A DNA stretch of 64,000 bases, from contig CAMAFY010000011.1 of NCBI GenBank assembly GCA_945833885.1, positions 1 to 64,000 on the forward strand, in the 5' to 3' direction. Position numbers and translations under genes: made by a program. Of the stretch, positions 27,552 through 37,470 are shown in pieces. The DNA is from an uncultured Bacteroidales bacterium. Its GTDB lineage: Bacteria; Bacteroidota; Bacteroidia; Bacteroidales; Bacteroidaceae. Under the pieces are notes generated by a model. The model was not told the origin of the DNA and ran no database searches. It was given only the letters and a program-made list of their open reading frames with translations. Position 1 is the first letter of the stretch. Every line of letters begins with the position of its first letter.

Positions 27552-27959
27552 AATGCCGAAAAAATGTTTTGAAAAGAATGTCGAGAAGGAACGTTGTTCC
27601 CAATCCGCGAATCCGCAATGTCCGGCAGGAAACACCGGGCATCAGAATCGCTACGGCGGACGAAGGGAGCCTGCGGATGCGGCAACCCGCACGGAACAAC
27701 GGGTACAAAATTACGAAACCCTCGACAGACGCAGAGCAAATGTGGGGTAAAAAGGGGCATCGGACACCACGAAACACCTATGATTTGCCAATAACCGGAA
27801 GCAACTTCCACGGCACTACGGGGGAGTTTCCTCGGATGCCGGAAACGGAAAACGCGGAACCGGTATAAAACGTTTTTTGGGAAAAGGATGCGAAAAAGCC
27901 GTACTTCGATGTGAGAAGTACGGCTTTTTCAATAGGTAAATGCTGATGCCGGCAGGCGA
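27552..27959. other. 408-bp gap
   Basis: Contains the likely BASS promoter and the rhodanese-gene terminator. No gene or array seen apart from the hairpin at 27892-27930. Confidence 0.5.
27892..27930 (-). terminator. Hairpin terminator after the rhodanese gene
   Basis: GAAAAAGCCGTACTTC pairs with GAAGTACGGCTTTTTC; symmetric, so usable on both strands. The arms are 22 nt apart, echoing the array register. Confidence 0.85.
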
Positions 27960-28349
27960 TTATTCCTTCACCACGGGCATTCCCGCCTGCTCCCAGGCCA
28001 GAAAACCTCCGCGAAGGTCCACCACGCGCAGCCCATGTTGCGTCATCAACTGCGCTGCACGCTGGCTGCGACGTCCGCTGCGGCAATAAATATAATAGGT
28101 GTGGGCGGCATCAAAACGGGCAATTCCCTTCGTAAATGCCGCCTCGTCGAGGACATTAAGGTTGAAGGCTCCCGCCAGATGTCCGGCAGAAAACTCCTCG
28201 CTACGACGCACATCCACCACCACAGCCGTGGTGTCGCGCTTCAAGGCCGCGTCATATTCCGCCACAGAAAGCAAAGTGCCGGAATCCTCGGCACGGCACG
28301 ATGTGCAGAGACCGAGCAGGGAAAGAATGGAGAACAACAGACTTTTCAT
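27960..28349 (-). CDS. Rhodanese-like lipoprotein
   Basis: 129 residues from the ATG at 28349. Signal sequence MKSLLFSILSLLGLCTSC with a likely lipidated Cys, then one rhodanese domain: VVVDVRRSEEFSAGHLAGAFNL, the active-site loop YCRSGRRSQRAA with the catalytic Cys, and VVDLRGGFLAWEQAGMPV at the end. Sulfurtransferase or thiol-related role outside the cytoplasm; the actual substrate is unknown. Ends in a terminator. The gene upstream (unknown protein) is 47 nt away on the same strand, so they may be co-transcribed. Confidence 0.9.
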   Translation of the reverse strand: MKSLLFSILSLLGLCTSCRAEDSGTLLSVAEYDAALKRDTTAVVVDVRRSEEFSAGHLAGAFNLNVLDEAAFTKGIARFDAAHTYYIYCRSGRRSQRAAQLMTQHGLRVVDLRGGFLAWEQAGMPVVKE

Positions 28350-28396
28350 GATGTTTCGATGGTTTTCAAGCATTGTCGGATCAACGTTCCCACCCG

Positions 28397-29044
28397 CTAT
28401 CCTTTGATTTCCTCAGCCGAAATTCCAAGTGCCGCCATCAGGCTGAATCCGAGGATTTCCTGATTGAATCCGCGTCCGGTCATGGGAGTCATGGTGAAAA
28501 GCGTGATTTCCTTCCGCGGAAGTATGATGCGGATGCCGTTGGCGTCGGTCATCGGAGAGCCATCCTGGTTCTTGGGTTGCGGCGGTGTGGCACAAAGTTC
28601 CTTGACGGTCGCCGTTATTTTGCGGCTGTCTTCGGTGAGACCATCAAAGTCTGCCACCACCATCAGCGACTCAATGTCCTTGTCGAGCAGGAGTGCTTCC
28701 AGACTTTCCTTGAAGAATTCGACGGAAGTGGTGACCCTTTCGATGGGACATGCCGCCATTGTGAATTCCGCAAGGTGGTCTTTGAAGGCCTTTCCATCGA
28801 GTTCGCGGGCGAAATTGCCGGGCGTGAAGTAACGGAGTTCCGTCATTTCGCGGGGATGGATGAAGACTGCCTGCACCTCATTGTCGCCTTCGCGAAGTCC
28901 ACCATCAAGGCTTACGCAGTCGAGCCACTTGGCAAGGTCGGCCTTTGGTACGCGACGTCCGATCATAGGTTCAAAGTTTACAGTAAGATCGAAGGCCACT
29001 CTGTCGAGGTATTCAGCGTCAATCAGTATAACGTGTGGGCTCAT
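28397..29044 (-). CDS. Conserved protein of unknown function (possibly DUF6621)
   Basis: 215 residues, soluble, no signal peptide. Opens MSPHVILIDAEYLDRVAFDLT, a hydrophobic strand with an Asp that recalls PIN-like or NYN folds, and includes LMVVADFDGLTE in the middle. It has the look of a Bacteroidales-wide hypothetical protein; I think it is DUF6621 but am not sure. The middle region LPRKEITLFTMTPMTGRGF is notable. Likely co-transcribed with the rhodanese gene. Confidence 0.6.
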   Translation of the reverse strand: MSPHVILIDAEYLDRVAFDLTVNFEPMIGRRVPKADLAKWLDCVSLDGGLREGDNEVQAVFIHPREMTELRYFTPGNFARELDGKAFKDHLAEFTMAACPIERVTTSVEFFKESLEALLLDKDIESLMVVADFDGLTEDSRKITATVKELCATPPQPKNQDGSPMTDANGIRIILPRKEITLFTMTPMTGRGFNQEILGFSLMAALGISAEEIKG

Positions 29045-29109
29045 TTTTCGTGCAATGTATGGATAAAATTGTTCAGCGTATAGGTAAAAAGGGACGCCGG
29101 GAATGGGGA

Positions 29110-29225
29110 ATCAAGGTATGAAGATGCAGTGATCAAGCGCGAAGATGCTGTAATCAAAGCATGAACGTGCTGCAATCAAAGCGGTGAAGATGCAGTAATC
29201 AAGGCGCGGGAATGCAATCATGAAG
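29110..29225. repeat. Degenerate ~22-nt array (core GAAGATGCAGTAATCAA)
   Basis: Copies at 29120, 29141, 29163, 29186 and a partial at 29210; lags 21-24 nt. It lies just upstream of the minus-strand unknown gene and fills most of the 332-bp gap to pepT. Confidence 0.8.
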
Positions 29226-29376
29226 ACGGATTGTGCCAATCTGCGCCGTAGTTGCTGTTGTCGCTTTGAGGCTTACGTTTTGACGTCCGTCTGCATTCTT
29301 TCGGTAAAACAGGCTCGGAAACCTGCAACGCCCATTCACAGAATCCCTCTGAACGGACAGGAAGTCACGGCCTACG

Positions 29377-30612
29377 TTACGCCTTCCACTGACGTTGTGC
29401 GGTGAGACGTACGATGTTCACCACCACTTCACAGGCCTTTTGGAGGTTGGGGATGGGCAGGAACTCGTGAGGACCATGGAAATTGAGGCCTCCGGCAAAG
29501 ATGTTCGGGCAGGGAAGTCCCATGAATGAGAGTTGCGCACCGTCGGTTCCGCCACGGATAGCACGGACCTTCGGCTCGACTCCCGCCTCTTCCATCGCCT
29601 CCTTGATAAGGTCAATGACGTGCATTACGGGCTCGATTTTCTCGCGCATATTGTAATATTGGTCCTTGATGTTCAGCACCAGCGTGCCTTCACCGTACTG
29701 TCTGTTCATACCTTTCACAAGACTTTCCACCATCTGTTTGCGCACTTCGAAGCGCTCGCGGTCGTGGTCGCGGATGAGATAACTGACAGTTGCCTTCTCA
29801 ACTCCGCCCTCAATGCCGGTAAGATGGAAGAACCCTTCGTAGCCTTCTGTGGTGGAAGGAGTCTCCGAGGCCGGCATCCGGTGTATGAAATCTGCGGCAA
29901 CGAGTGCGGCATTCACCATCTTTCCCTTGGCATAACCCGGATGGACGCTGACACCGTTTACGGTAATTTTGGCACCGGCAGCATTGAAGTTTTCGAACTC
30001 AATCTCGCCCAATTCGCCGCCATCCATTGTATATGCCCAGTCACATCCGAACTTTTTGACATCGAAATGATGGGCCCCGAGACCGATTTCCTCGTCAGGA
30101 TTGAAGCCGACACGCACCTTTCCGTGCTTGATTTCAGGGTGGTTTATGAGGTATTCCATAGCAGAAACTATCTCCGCAATGCCGGCCTTGTCGTCCGCTC
30201 CAAGGAGAGTATGACCATCGGTTACTATGATGTCTTCACCGACATGGTCAAGGAGTTCGGGGAAAGTCTTCACATCACTGACTATGCCAGCCTCGGCATC
30301 GAGGACAAGGTCCTCGCCATTATAGGCCTTGACGATGCGTGGTTTCACATCGGCACCGCTGGCATCAGGACTGGTATCCATGTGTGCGATGAAGCCGATA
30401 GTGGGGATGTTTGCGTCGGTGTTTGCAGGCAAAGTGGCATAGACATATCCCATGTCGTCCATCTCAACCTCGGTAAGTCCGAGGTCTTTGAGTTCCGTTA
30501 CGAGATGCTCTGCCAAAGCAAATTGCTTATGAGTGCTGGGAGTGGTGCTGCTATCTTCGCTACTTTGCGTGTCGAAGGCCACATACGATAGAAATCTTTC
30601 GGTAATATCCAT
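29377..30612 (-). CDS. pepT: Peptidase T (tripeptide aminopeptidase)
   Basis: Zinc-dependent M20 peptidase that removes N-terminal residues from tripeptides in the cytoplasm. 411 residues, normal length. Seen in order: metal ligands in [25 protein letters not shown], the catalytic [33 protein letters not shown], and the C-terminal [14 protein letters not shown] followed by HGPHEF with the last His ligand. Divergent from the GH84 gene across a repeat-filled gap. Confidence 0.97.
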   Translation of the reverse strand: MDITERFLSYVAFDTQSSEDSSTTPSTHKQFALAEHLVTELKDLGLTEVEMDDMGYVYATLPANTDANIPTIGFIAHMDTSPDASGADVKPRIVKAYNGEDLVLDAEAGIVSDVKTFPELLDHVGEDIIVTDGHTLLGADDKAGIAEIVSAMEYLINHPEIKHGKVRVGFNPDEEIGLGAHHFDVKKFGCDWAYTMDGGELGEIEFENFNAAGAKITVNGVSVHPGYAKGKMVNAALVAADFIHRMPASETPSTTEGYEGFFHLTGIEGGVEKATVSYLIRDHDRERFEVRKQMVESLVKGMNRQYGEGTLVLNIKDQYYNMREKIEPVMHVIDLIKEAMEEAGVEPKVRAIRGGTDGAQLSFMGLPCPNIFAGGLNFHGPHEFLPIPNLQKACEVVVNIVRLTAQRQWKA

Positions 30613-30784
30613 AATTCGTTTCTTTGTCTTTATGGTGGGAATGCTGAATCACCACCGTAAATTTTTATTGGTTTCCTGTGTGAAATGCTTTGACGTCCTC
30701 CGGTCGCTTCTCAGATATCGGCACCCCGACATTCCGTCGTTTACCGTAAGTATCACCTCGAAAATGGGGCCAAATTGCCGCAAA

Positions 30785-30930
30785 CCCGATTTACAGAAGC
30801 CTATATCCGAAGGAATTTCTTCCATGAAAACGGCGGGGAATTACGGCAAACCCGATTTACAGAAGCCTATATCCAAATGAATTTCTTCCATGAAAACGGC
30901 GGGGAATTGCGGCAAAACGATTTTACGGTT
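30785..30930. repeat. 66-nt tandem repeat (core CCCGATTTACAGAAGCC)
   Basis: Copies at 30785 and 30851, exactly 66 nt (3 x 22) apart and nearly identical, with a third diverged copy starting at 30917. Lies between divergent pepT and GH84 genes. Confidence 0.93.
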
Positions 30931-31043
30931 CCGCGCCTTATTTTCGCCAAGTTTGGGACCCTTTCCGCTCATGTGCGGCGTCAATGCAGGGGCAAAATTA
31001 CTAAAAACTCCCGGTTTTATGCGGGAAAGCCGCGGAAAAAACG

Positions 31044-31051
31044 TATTTTTG
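31044..31051 (+). promoter_or_regulatory. -7 box of the GH84 gene
   Basis: TATTTTTG, 20 nt before the start codon; short leader. The -33 is not clear. Confidence 0.5.
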
Positions 31052-31071
31052 CACAGCAAACCTTTCATCTC

Positions 31072-33276
31072 ATGAAGAAAAACCTCCTACTCGCCGCCCT
31101 AATCGGCCTGGCTTCTCCTGCCGTAAATGCGCAGATAAGCCTCGTAAACCCTGTACCCCACCAGGTGACATCGCAACAGAATCTCATTGAATTGCCCACG
31201 GAATGGCAGGTGATTTCCACGGCCTCCGTGCCCGAATATGTGCTGTCCGCCGTCGCGGAGTCCCGCCCTCAGCAAGTGGGAAAAGCGGACTTCACGCTGC
31301 GTTTGGGCGTTGTGAAGGACAACGCCCTCAAGCGTTTCAAGCGACAAGTGCCGCAACATGCCGAGGGATACTTCCTGAAAGTGACGCCGGAAGGTGCCGT
31401 CATTGTCGGCGCCGATGCCCGCGGACTCTACTACGGAGTGCAGACCCTGCTGCAAATGATGGGGGAAGGCCGCCTGGAAATCTGCGAAGTTTCGGACTGG
31501 CCTGACGTGGCTTTCCGCGGAAGCATCGAAGGTTTCTACGGAAGACCTTGGAGCCATGAGCACCGTTTGCGCCAACTCGACTTCTACGGTCGCCACAAAA
31601 TGAATGTATATATATATGGTCCCAAGGACGATCCTTACCATCGTGCGCACTGGAGAGACCCGTATCCCGAGGATGAAGCCGCGCGCATCAAGGAACTCAA
31701 CGAGCGTGCTAAACTGCGCGGAGTGCACTTCTATTGGGCCATTCATCCGGGACTTGACATCAAATGGAACGATGAAGACCGCAAGCATCTCGTGGCAAAA
31801 CTGGAGAAAATGTACGACCTCGGCATACGTTCCTTTGCCGTCTTCTTCGACGACATCTGGGGCGAGGGTGCCAAAGGTGAGAAACAGGCGGCACTTTTGA
31901 ACTATGTTGACGACGTGTTTGTCAAACGTCATGGCGACGTTGCTCCGCTCTTGCTCTGCCCCACGGAGTACAACCGGGCATGGAGTTCGGACGAAAGCCC
32001 CTACTTGCGCGCCCTCGGCGATGGACTTCATCAAGGCATTGAGGTGATGTGGACGGGAAATTCCGTCGTACATAACATATACAAAGAGGGTATGGAATGG
32101 ATAAATTCCCGCCTCAAACGTCCGGCATATATATGGTGGAATTACCCGGTTTCCGACTTCGTCCGCGACCGTTTGCTGCTCGGACCTACGTATGGCAACG
32201 ACCTCGACATTGCAAATCTCCTCAGCGGTTTCGTGAGCAATCCCATGCAATATGCCGAGGCTTCGAAGATCAGCCTCTACAGTGTGGCGGACTATACTTG
32301 GAACATGCAGGCCTACAATGCCGATGATTCCTGGGAACGTGCCCTGCGCGAGGTGCTGCCTTCTGCGGCATCCGCCCTGCGCACCTTCGCCACTTACAAC
32401 GAGGATTTAGGGCCGAACGGACACGGATTCCGCCGCGACGAGAGCCGCGAAATCGCAGACATCTGCAAGCGTGCCGCCGAGGGTGACGCTGCAGCAGTGC
32501 GTGCACTTGATGCCCAAAGTTCGCTTCTCGCGGCAGCGGCTGACCGACTTCTGCAGGACAAGACCAATCCTTTGCTCATCGAAGAGATGCGCCCATGGCT
32601 CACGCAGGCAAAAGTTGTGGCCGACTATGGCCGCACCGTCTGTGCCATGCACCTTGCCATGGAGGAGAAATGGACAAAGGAAAACTTCGAAGACCTCTAT
32701 GCTCAGGCACGTTTTCTGAAGCGGAAAATGTATGAAAACGAGAACGATGCCGCTCAACTTCACGAGTACCAGACCGGAACGAAACTTGCCACCTTGCGCT
32801 ATTTGCCCGCCGTCGACCGCCTCTTCACGCGGCTCGTCGAGCAGCACAATGCCGCACATGGCACCGCACTCGACGCCGTCAGCGACTACGCACCCTTCCA
32901 CATTGAGAGCACAGTGCCCCAACTTGCGCTGCTGCCCATCAGCGTAAACGGCAGCGAAGTGAAGGTGACGCCCTCGAACGAAGTCATCAAATGGGCTCCA
33001 GAAAGCCAGTTCACCATCCTCTGTGAGCGGCCCACGCGCCTGGCAGGTATGGACTTCAACTTCGATGCCACCGGTTCCGCCAGCGACTTCCGCCTTGATA
33101 TCCGCCTCGAAAACGGCGAATGGCTCACCATTCCTCTCCTGCATTACGGCGAAAACGACCCCGTAATCCATACCGCAGACGAACTCGGCGGCAAGACCGT
33201 CACCGCCATCCGACTGACAAACATCAGCGGAAAGGAACTGCAATACTACTTCCGCCACTTCAAAATCAGCAAGTAA
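31072..33276 (+). CDS. GH84 beta-N-acetylglucosaminidase (O-GlcNAcase/hyaluronidase family)
   Basis: 734 residues, close to the Bacteroides thetaiotaomicron GH84 enzyme in length. Signal peptide MKKNLLLAALIGLASPAVNA. N-terminal GH20b-like domain (~25-140, ending GLYYGVQTLLQMM), catalytic barrel from ~150 (FRGSIEGFYGRPWSHEHRLRQLDFYGRHKMN, YGPKDDPYH), with the catalytic Asp pair in SFAVFFDDIWG, and LLLCPTEYN, PAYIWWNYPVSDF. The C-terminal region is helical then beta-sandwich. Start fixed by the signal peptide and the -7 box 20 nt upstream; the frame open further upstream is array sequence. Likely periplasmic or surface, acting on host glycans; exact substrate inferred. Confidence 0.95.
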   Translation: MKKNLLLAALIGLASPAVNAQISLVNPVPHQVTSQQNLIELPTEWQVISTASVPEYVLSAVAESRPQQVGKADFTLRLGVVKDNALKRFKRQVPQHAEGYFLKVTPEGAVIVGADARGLYYGVQTLLQMMGEGRLEICEVSDWPDVAFRGSIEGFYGRPWSHEHRLRQLDFYGRHKMNVYIYGPKDDPYHRAHWRDPYPEDEAARIKELNERAKLRGVHFYWAIHPGLDIKWNDEDRKHLVAKLEKMYDLGIRSFAVFFDDIWGEGAKGEKQAALLNYVDDVFVKRHGDVAPLLLCPTEYNRAWSSDESPYLRALGDGLHQGIEVMWTGNSVVHNIYKEGMEWINSRLKRPAYIWWNYPVSDFVRDRLLLGPTYGNDLDIANLLSGFVSNPMQYAEASKISLYSVADYTWNMQAYNADDSWERALREVLPSAASALRTFATYNEDLGPNGHGFRRDESREIADICKRAAEGDAAAVRALDAQSSLLAAAADRLLQDKTNPLLIEEMRPWLTQAKVVADYGRTVCAMHLAMEEKWTKENFEDLYAQARFLKRKMYENENDAAQLHEYQTGTKLATLRYLPAVDRLFTRLVEQHNAAHGTALDAVSDYAPFHIESTVPQLALLPISVNGSEVKVTPSNEVIKWAPESQFTILCERPTRLAGMDFNFDATGSASDFRLDIRLENGEWLTIPLLHYGENDPVIHTADELGGKTVTAIRLTNISGKELQYYFRHFKISK

Positions 33277-33299
33277 CGGCCGGTGAATGCCGCATGGAT

Positions 33300-33480
33300 A
33301 ACGGACATGCCCGGAAGCGCATTCCTGCACATCCGACATCGCGCACCCGGACATCAGTAAAAACGCATTCAGACATCGGACATACGCACCCGGACAACTG
33401 AAAAAACGCGTTTACACATTGGGCATAACACGTTCATACATTGGTCGTGCACACCCGGATGTCAGAGGGCATCCTACCCA
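33300..33480. repeat. Degenerate repeat, lags 43 and 65 nt (core CACCCGGACATC)
   Basis: Core at 33344, 33387 and 33452, near multiples of 22; ACATTGG copies at 33416 and 33438 are 22 nt apart. Confidence 0.6.
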
Positions 33481-33566
33481 AACACAGGCAATACACAGCC
33501 TGACATCGGCACCGGTAAAAACGAGTTTCAACACCTGCTGTTCCCGACATTGGAACACCCCGTAAA

Positions 33567-33654
33567 AAAGTGCGGCACTTTGTGACAGAAAGTGCCGCAC
33601 TTTTTGCTTGAAAGTTCCGTACTTTCTTGCCGAATGTTCCGAGGTTTCAAACCC
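33567..33654. repeat. 22-nt array, 4 units, AAAGTGCCG sub-family, with terminator-like hairpin
   Basis: Units at 33567, 33589, 33611 and 33633. The first two are inverted copies (AAAGTGCGGCACTTT, AAAGTGCCGCACTTT) and form a strong hairpin followed by TTTTT, a plausible end of the GH84 transcript. Confidence 0.92.
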
Positions 33655-33773
33655 CGAGGATTTGAGGATGGTAAAAGCCCGTCCGGAACATTCTATTCGG
33701 ATAACTTGAAGAACTTTAACAGATGCCTTGATGCACCCTGAAGAATCTACTGAAAACGCAGGAAAAGAATACA

Positions 33774-33814
33774 GAAAAAGGCCTCCTGTCCCGCCGCTTG
33801 GGGATAGGAGGCCT
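33774..33814 (-). terminator. Terminator after the HAD phosphatase gene
   Basis: AGGCCTCCTGTCCC pairs with GGGGATAGGAGGCCT; on the minus strand a T-rich run follows. Confidence 0.85.
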
Positions 33815-33859
33815 TCTGATTTTTAAGGATATTACTGTGGCTTCGACGGCTGAAGAGGC

Positions 33860-34675
33860 TTAGAGGAAGCGCTCCAAAGCATAGGCAATGCCATCGGAAT
33901 CGTTGTCGAGCGTGACGAAATCTGCGGCATCCCGCAGGCGTTGTGTGGCATTTGCCATGGCAATGCCAAGGCCGGCATAACGGATCATGCTGAGGTCGTT
34001 GTCGCCATCTCCGAAAGCCATCAACTGCGAGGCTTCGGCATTGCGGTCCCGAAGTATGTGCTTCAGGGCAGTGGCCTTGTCGATTCCTGCCGCCACAATC
34101 TCCATGAAATTCGGGGTGGAACGGCACACTTCGAGACGTCCGGCAAAGGCGTTCCGCAGCAGAAGTTCCGCCTCGGCAAGGGGAGAAGCCTCGCCCAGCA
34201 TGAGGAATTTCACAGGGCTTTGCGGCACGTCGCGCAACACTTCCGCCATGGAATCCGTGCCTACGATGGGCATACCGTTGATGCCGGCATTGCGGACGAC
34301 GTGGACATCGTGCGGAGAATTCGTGAGGATGTTGCCGTCGACATGGGTAATCAGGGGCAGACCGAGCCGATGGCTCCAAGCGCAAACCTCGGGAATGACG
34401 TCGGCGGGAAGGGGATGACGGAAGAGGATTTCCCCATCCTCTGCCCTGACAACCTCGCCTCCGTTGTAGGCCATGACGTAGCCTCCACGCTCCGCAAGGC
34501 GCAATTCGCGGGCAACAGGTACGATGCCTTGGGGCGGACGTCCGCTGGCAATGATGAGCGTCACCCCCTTTTCCTGCGCCGAAGACAGGGCGTCGAGGGT
34601 TCGGGGCGTGATGGTCTTACGGCTGTCGGTCAGCGTTCCGTCAAGGTCGAGTGCGATGTATTTTATAGCGTCCAT
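33860..34675 (-). CDS. HAD superfamily Cof-type phosphatase
   Basis: 271 residues, Cof/SupH-like sugar-phosphate or nucleotide phosphatase. Motif I IALDLDGTLTDSRKTI at the N-terminus (nucleophile Asp), motif II at LIIASGRPPQG, motif III Lys in DKATALKHI, motif IV at MAFGDGDNDLSMIRYAG. The C2B cap lies between. Substrate cannot be predicted. It overlaps the upstream phosphodiesterase gene by 13 nt, so both belong to one operon. A strong terminator follows. Confidence 0.92.
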   Translation of the reverse strand: MDAIKYIALDLDGTLTDSRKTITPRTLDALSSAQEKGVTLIIASGRPPQGIVPVARELRLAERGGYVMAYNGGEVVRAEDGEILFRHPLPADVIPEVCAWSHRLGLPLITHVDGNILTNSPHDVHVVRNAGINGMPIVGTDSMAEVLRDVPQSPVKFLMLGEASPLAEAELLLRNAFAGRLEVCRSTPNFMEIVAAGIDKATALKHILRDRNAEASQLMAFGDGDNDLSMIRYAGLGIAMANATQRLRDAADFVTLDNDSDGIAYALERFL

Positions 34676-35205
34676 TGGCTGATGATGTCGCCGGAAAGGT
34701 GATGGATGCTGAAAGTGCCGTCACAAAGCGTGGCGAAGGTGGGAGGATTGCCGCCTTTGGGAAAGGTCGGGCTGCCGGGATTGACAACCAATGTGCCCGA
34801 AGACGTCTGGGTAAAGCCCTGCAGATGGGTGTGGCCGTGGACGATGGCATCGTAATTTCCGTGGGGAAGTGCCAAGGCATTATAGTGGTGACCGTGGGTC
34901 AGGAAGTAGCGGCGTCCGTTGTCGACGACGACGGCATACGTGGCCATGATGTCGAAATGCAGCATCATCTGGTCCACCTCGGCGTCGCAATTACCACGGA
35001 CAGCGATGATGTCCTGCGCCCGGGCGTTAAGAAGTTGCGCCACTTTCTGAGCATCCATGTCGTCAGGCACGCTGTTACGCGGACCATAATAGAGGAGATC
35101 GCCCAGAAGGAGCAGTTGGTCGAAGTGTCCGGCATCGTAGAATCGGAGGATATCCTCCAAAGGACGCAGGGCGCCGTGGAGGTCGGAGGCTATGAGATAA
35201 CGCAT
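34663..35205 (-). CDS. YfcE-like phosphodiesterase
   Basis: 180-residue calcineurin-like metallophosphoesterase close to YfcE. Metal-ligand motifs in order: IASDLHGALRPL, LLLGDLLYYGPRN, AVRGNCDAEVD, FLTHGHHYN, and VHGHTHLQGF. YfcE hydrolyses model phosphodiesters; the natural substrate is unknown. First gene of a two-gene operon with the HAD phosphatase (13-nt overlap). Confidence 0.92.
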   Translation of the reverse strand: MRYLIASDLHGALRPLEDILRFYDAGHFDQLLLLGDLLYYGPRNSVPDDMDAQKVAQLLNARAQDIIAVRGNCDAEVDQMMLHFDIMATYAVVVDNGRRYFLTHGHHYNALALPHGNYDAIVHGHTHLQGFTQTSSGTLVVNPGSPTFPKGGNPPTFATLCDGTFSIHHLSGDIISQWTL

Positions 35206-35408
35206 ATATTGGATTAGGAAATGAGCATGATGATGGGGTAAGACAAGTTACCGCCGCAAAGAATCATTGATGTATTGCAGATGACGCTCTGCCGTCTTCC
35301 GCACTTTCTTGGGCCATGACAGGCTCGGAATCCGGCAAATCCGGTTTCAAGGGTCTGGCATGATGGAGCGGTTTCGGGAGGCCACGTCATAAATTCTGCC
35401 AGGAAACG

Positions 35409-36212
35409 CTACCGGAGTTGGAAGTGGAAAGGCACGGTAATGCGGGTGCAGGTGAGTTCCCCGTTCATGGTTCCGGGCTTCCACCGCGGCATTTCGCGCA
35501 CAGCCTGCAACACCGCCGCATCGAGAATGGGGTGAAGCCGGCGGGTAATTTGGGGGTCGACGACGCGACCTTCGGTATCGATGATGAAACTGACCTCGAC
35601 ATCGCCCTCGATTTTGTCCCTGATGGCGCGCTCGCTGTAGACACAATGGGTGTCGAGGAAGCGGATAAGGGCCTTCAGTCCTCCGGGGAACACGGGCATT
35701 TCCTCCACCGCTTGCGTGGGAATGAGTTGCGGCCCCTCCACGGGAAGCGACTCATCGGCCTCGGAATGGTCGGTCGCACGGTCGACAATGCTGCTCTCCG
35801 GCACGAAATCACCGTCGTCGGGTCCCTTGATGCCAATGGGTGCCGGCTGAAGTTCCGGCTGCGGGGCATCCACCACCTCGGGAATCTCCTCCACGGCATC
35901 GGGTGTGGCATGGGGAATGGCCCGGCGTCCGGCGGCGACATAGCGCTCCGTCTCGTCGCGGAGAGGCGCAAGACGCACCACATGCTGCATCTCATCCGCC
36001 ACACGGTTGACGGCACGTCCGGCCAAGAACATGGTAAGGAGCAGCAGAGAGGTCAGCACAACGAATATGCCACCTACGACCATCAGGGCAAAACGATAGC
36101 GACGTCCTGCCCGAGAGCGCAGGACGTATGCTCCGTATGCACGGTTGCGGCCTTCGAAGACCATGTCGCACCATGCCCGGGTGTACAGCGGAGATTCCTT
36201 CAGTATTCGCAT
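35409..36212 (-). CDS. TonB family energy transducer-like protein
   Basis: 267 residues from the ATG at 36212. Short cytoplasmic N-terminus with the Bacteroidetes pattern VFEGRNRAYGAYVLRSRAGRRY, one membrane segment (~48-70, FALMVVGGIFVVLTSLLLLTMFL), a Pro/Glu-rich periplasmic linker (EEIPEVVDAPQPELQPAPIG), and a C-terminal TonB domain (EGDVEVSFIIDTEGRVVDPQITRRLHPILDAAVLQAVREMPRWKPG). Such proteins power outer-membrane receptors; which receptor is unknown. Divergent from porQ. Confidence 0.93.
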   Translation of the reverse strand: MRILKESPLYTRAWCDMVFEGRNRAYGAYVLRSRAGRRYRFALMVVGGIFVVLTSLLLLTMFLAGRAVNRVADEMQHVVRLAPLRDETERYVAAGRRAIPHATPDAVEEIPEVVDAPQPELQPAPIGIKGPDDGDFVPESSIVDRATDHSEADESLPVEGPQLIPTQAVEEMPVFPGGLKALIRFLDTHCVYSERAIRDKIEGDVEVSFIIDTEGRVVDPQITRRLHPILDAAVLQAVREMPRWKPGTMNGELTCTRITVPFHFQLR

Positions 36213-36384
36213 TTTCTGCTTGCCTTCAACCACAAGGCGAAAGCCATTTTATCAGATGTTTCACAACGGGTTTCCGGAGTTTTTTGCCAACTGACCGCAA
36301 CGTTTTCAACAATGCTACGGCACTGTTACCGGTTTTTGCCCGCTTTTATGGTGCAAAAATACGGCAGATTTCCAAATTATATCG

Positions 36385-36392
36385 TAATTTTG
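36385..36392 (+). promoter_or_regulatory. -7 box of porQ
   Basis: TAATTTTG, 15 nt before the start codon, implying a very short leader. Confidence 0.5.
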
Positions 36393-36407
36393 TCGCAATA
36401 TTTGAAG

Positions 36408-37424
36408 ATGAAAATGAAAAAAATATTAATTCCTACTGTTTTCTTTTCCGTTTGTCATTTGGCGAATGCCCAAGGCGAGAGTTCCGCCATGCGGGTGTTG
36501 TCGCTTCCCACCACGGCACATGTTGTGGCATTGGGCGGCGAAAACATCACCGCCATCGACAATCAGCCGGGCGTGGGTCTGCACAATCCGGCGCTGCTGG
36601 CGGGAACCGACAGCCGAAGTGCGGCATTGCAGTTCATGACCTACGCAGATGGAGGGAAATGGATGGGAGCAGAATACGCAATGGCCTTTGGAGAGCGGCA
36701 CACAGGTGCGGCATATCTTCACTATATGGGCTATGGAGAGATGGAAGAAACGGACGTTTCGGGTACGGTTATCGGAACTTTCGCCCCGAAGGACGCTATT
36801 TTAGGGGTGGGATATTCGTATCTCCTTTCAGAACATTGGGCAGGCGGGGCGAATTTCAAGGCAGCCTATTCGCGGATTGCCGACTTTTCATCGGCGTCCA
36901 TCGCGGTAGACCTCGGTCTGAACTACTATGATTCGGAGAAAGCCGTGAGCCTTTCGATGGTCATGCGCAACATCGGCGCACAGATAAAGACGTATGACGG
37001 CGTGGTGGAACGCGTACCCTACAACCTGCAACTCGGACTTACGAAGGGGCTTGCCCACCTGCCGGTGGAGTTCAACATCACACTTACCGACCTGACACGT
37101 TGGAAAAAGAGCGACTATGTGGCGATTCCCGACGCCGACAAAGAGCAACAAAGCAGCGAAGAGGACGCGGCATTGAGCACGGGAAGACTGATGCTCAACC
37201 ATCTGGTGTTCGGTGTTGAGGTGAAGCCGCGCGAGAATATCTGGATTGCCGCGGGCTACAATTTCCGCCGAGGCTACGAACTTCAGGCGGCGGGCAAGGG
37301 ACATCTTGCCGGACTTTCCGCAGGAGCGGGCATCAAACTCCAGAAGTTCAGCATCGGACTGGCATGGGCTAAGTACCACATGGCAGCGCAATCGCTGATG
37401 GGAAATGTCGCCGTCTCATTCTGA
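36408..37424 (+). CDS. porQ: Type IX secretion system protein PorQ
   Basis: 338 residues. Signal peptide MKMKKILIPTVFFSVCHLANA, then a FadL/PorV-like beta-barrel. Family marks: VLSLPTTAHVVALGGENITAIDNQPGVGLHNPALL near the N-terminus, and a barrel ending AQSLMGNVAVSF with a terminal Phe. PorQ is an outer-membrane component of the type IX secretion attachment complex that handles sugar donors for cargo anchoring. The next gene is ispH, 46 nt on; in related genomes cmk often sits between porQ and ispH, and it is absent here. No other por genes in the window. Confidence 0.85.
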   Translation: MKMKKILIPTVFFSVCHLANAQGESSAMRVLSLPTTAHVVALGGENITAIDNQPGVGLHNPALLAGTDSRSAALQFMTYADGGKWMGAEYAMAFGERHTGAAYLHYMGYGEMEETDVSGTVIGTFAPKDAILGVGYSYLLSEHWAGGANFKAAYSRIADFSSASIAVDLGLNYYDSEKAVSLSMVMRNIGAQIKTYDGVVERVPYNLQLGLTKGLAHLPVEFNITLTDLTRWKKSDYVAIPDADKEQQSSEEDAALSTGRLMLNHLVFGVEVKPRENIWIAAGYNFRRGYELQAAGKGHLAGLSAGAGIKLQKFSIGLAWAKYHMAAQSLMGNVAVSF

Positions 37425-37470
37425 AAACTCCGGAATTTCACCCAACGGTGCCGACAAAAGACAAGAAATC

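Noticed and set aside
30775-31071. N-terminal extension of the GH84 protein
   Set aside because: The open frame covers the 66-nt repeats and precedes a -7 box; a classic signal peptide starts at 31072.
33567-33654. Insertion-sequence ends or MITE
   Set aside because: Inverted cores look like terminal repeats, but no target-site duplication or bounded element is seen, and the same cores form multi-unit arrays.
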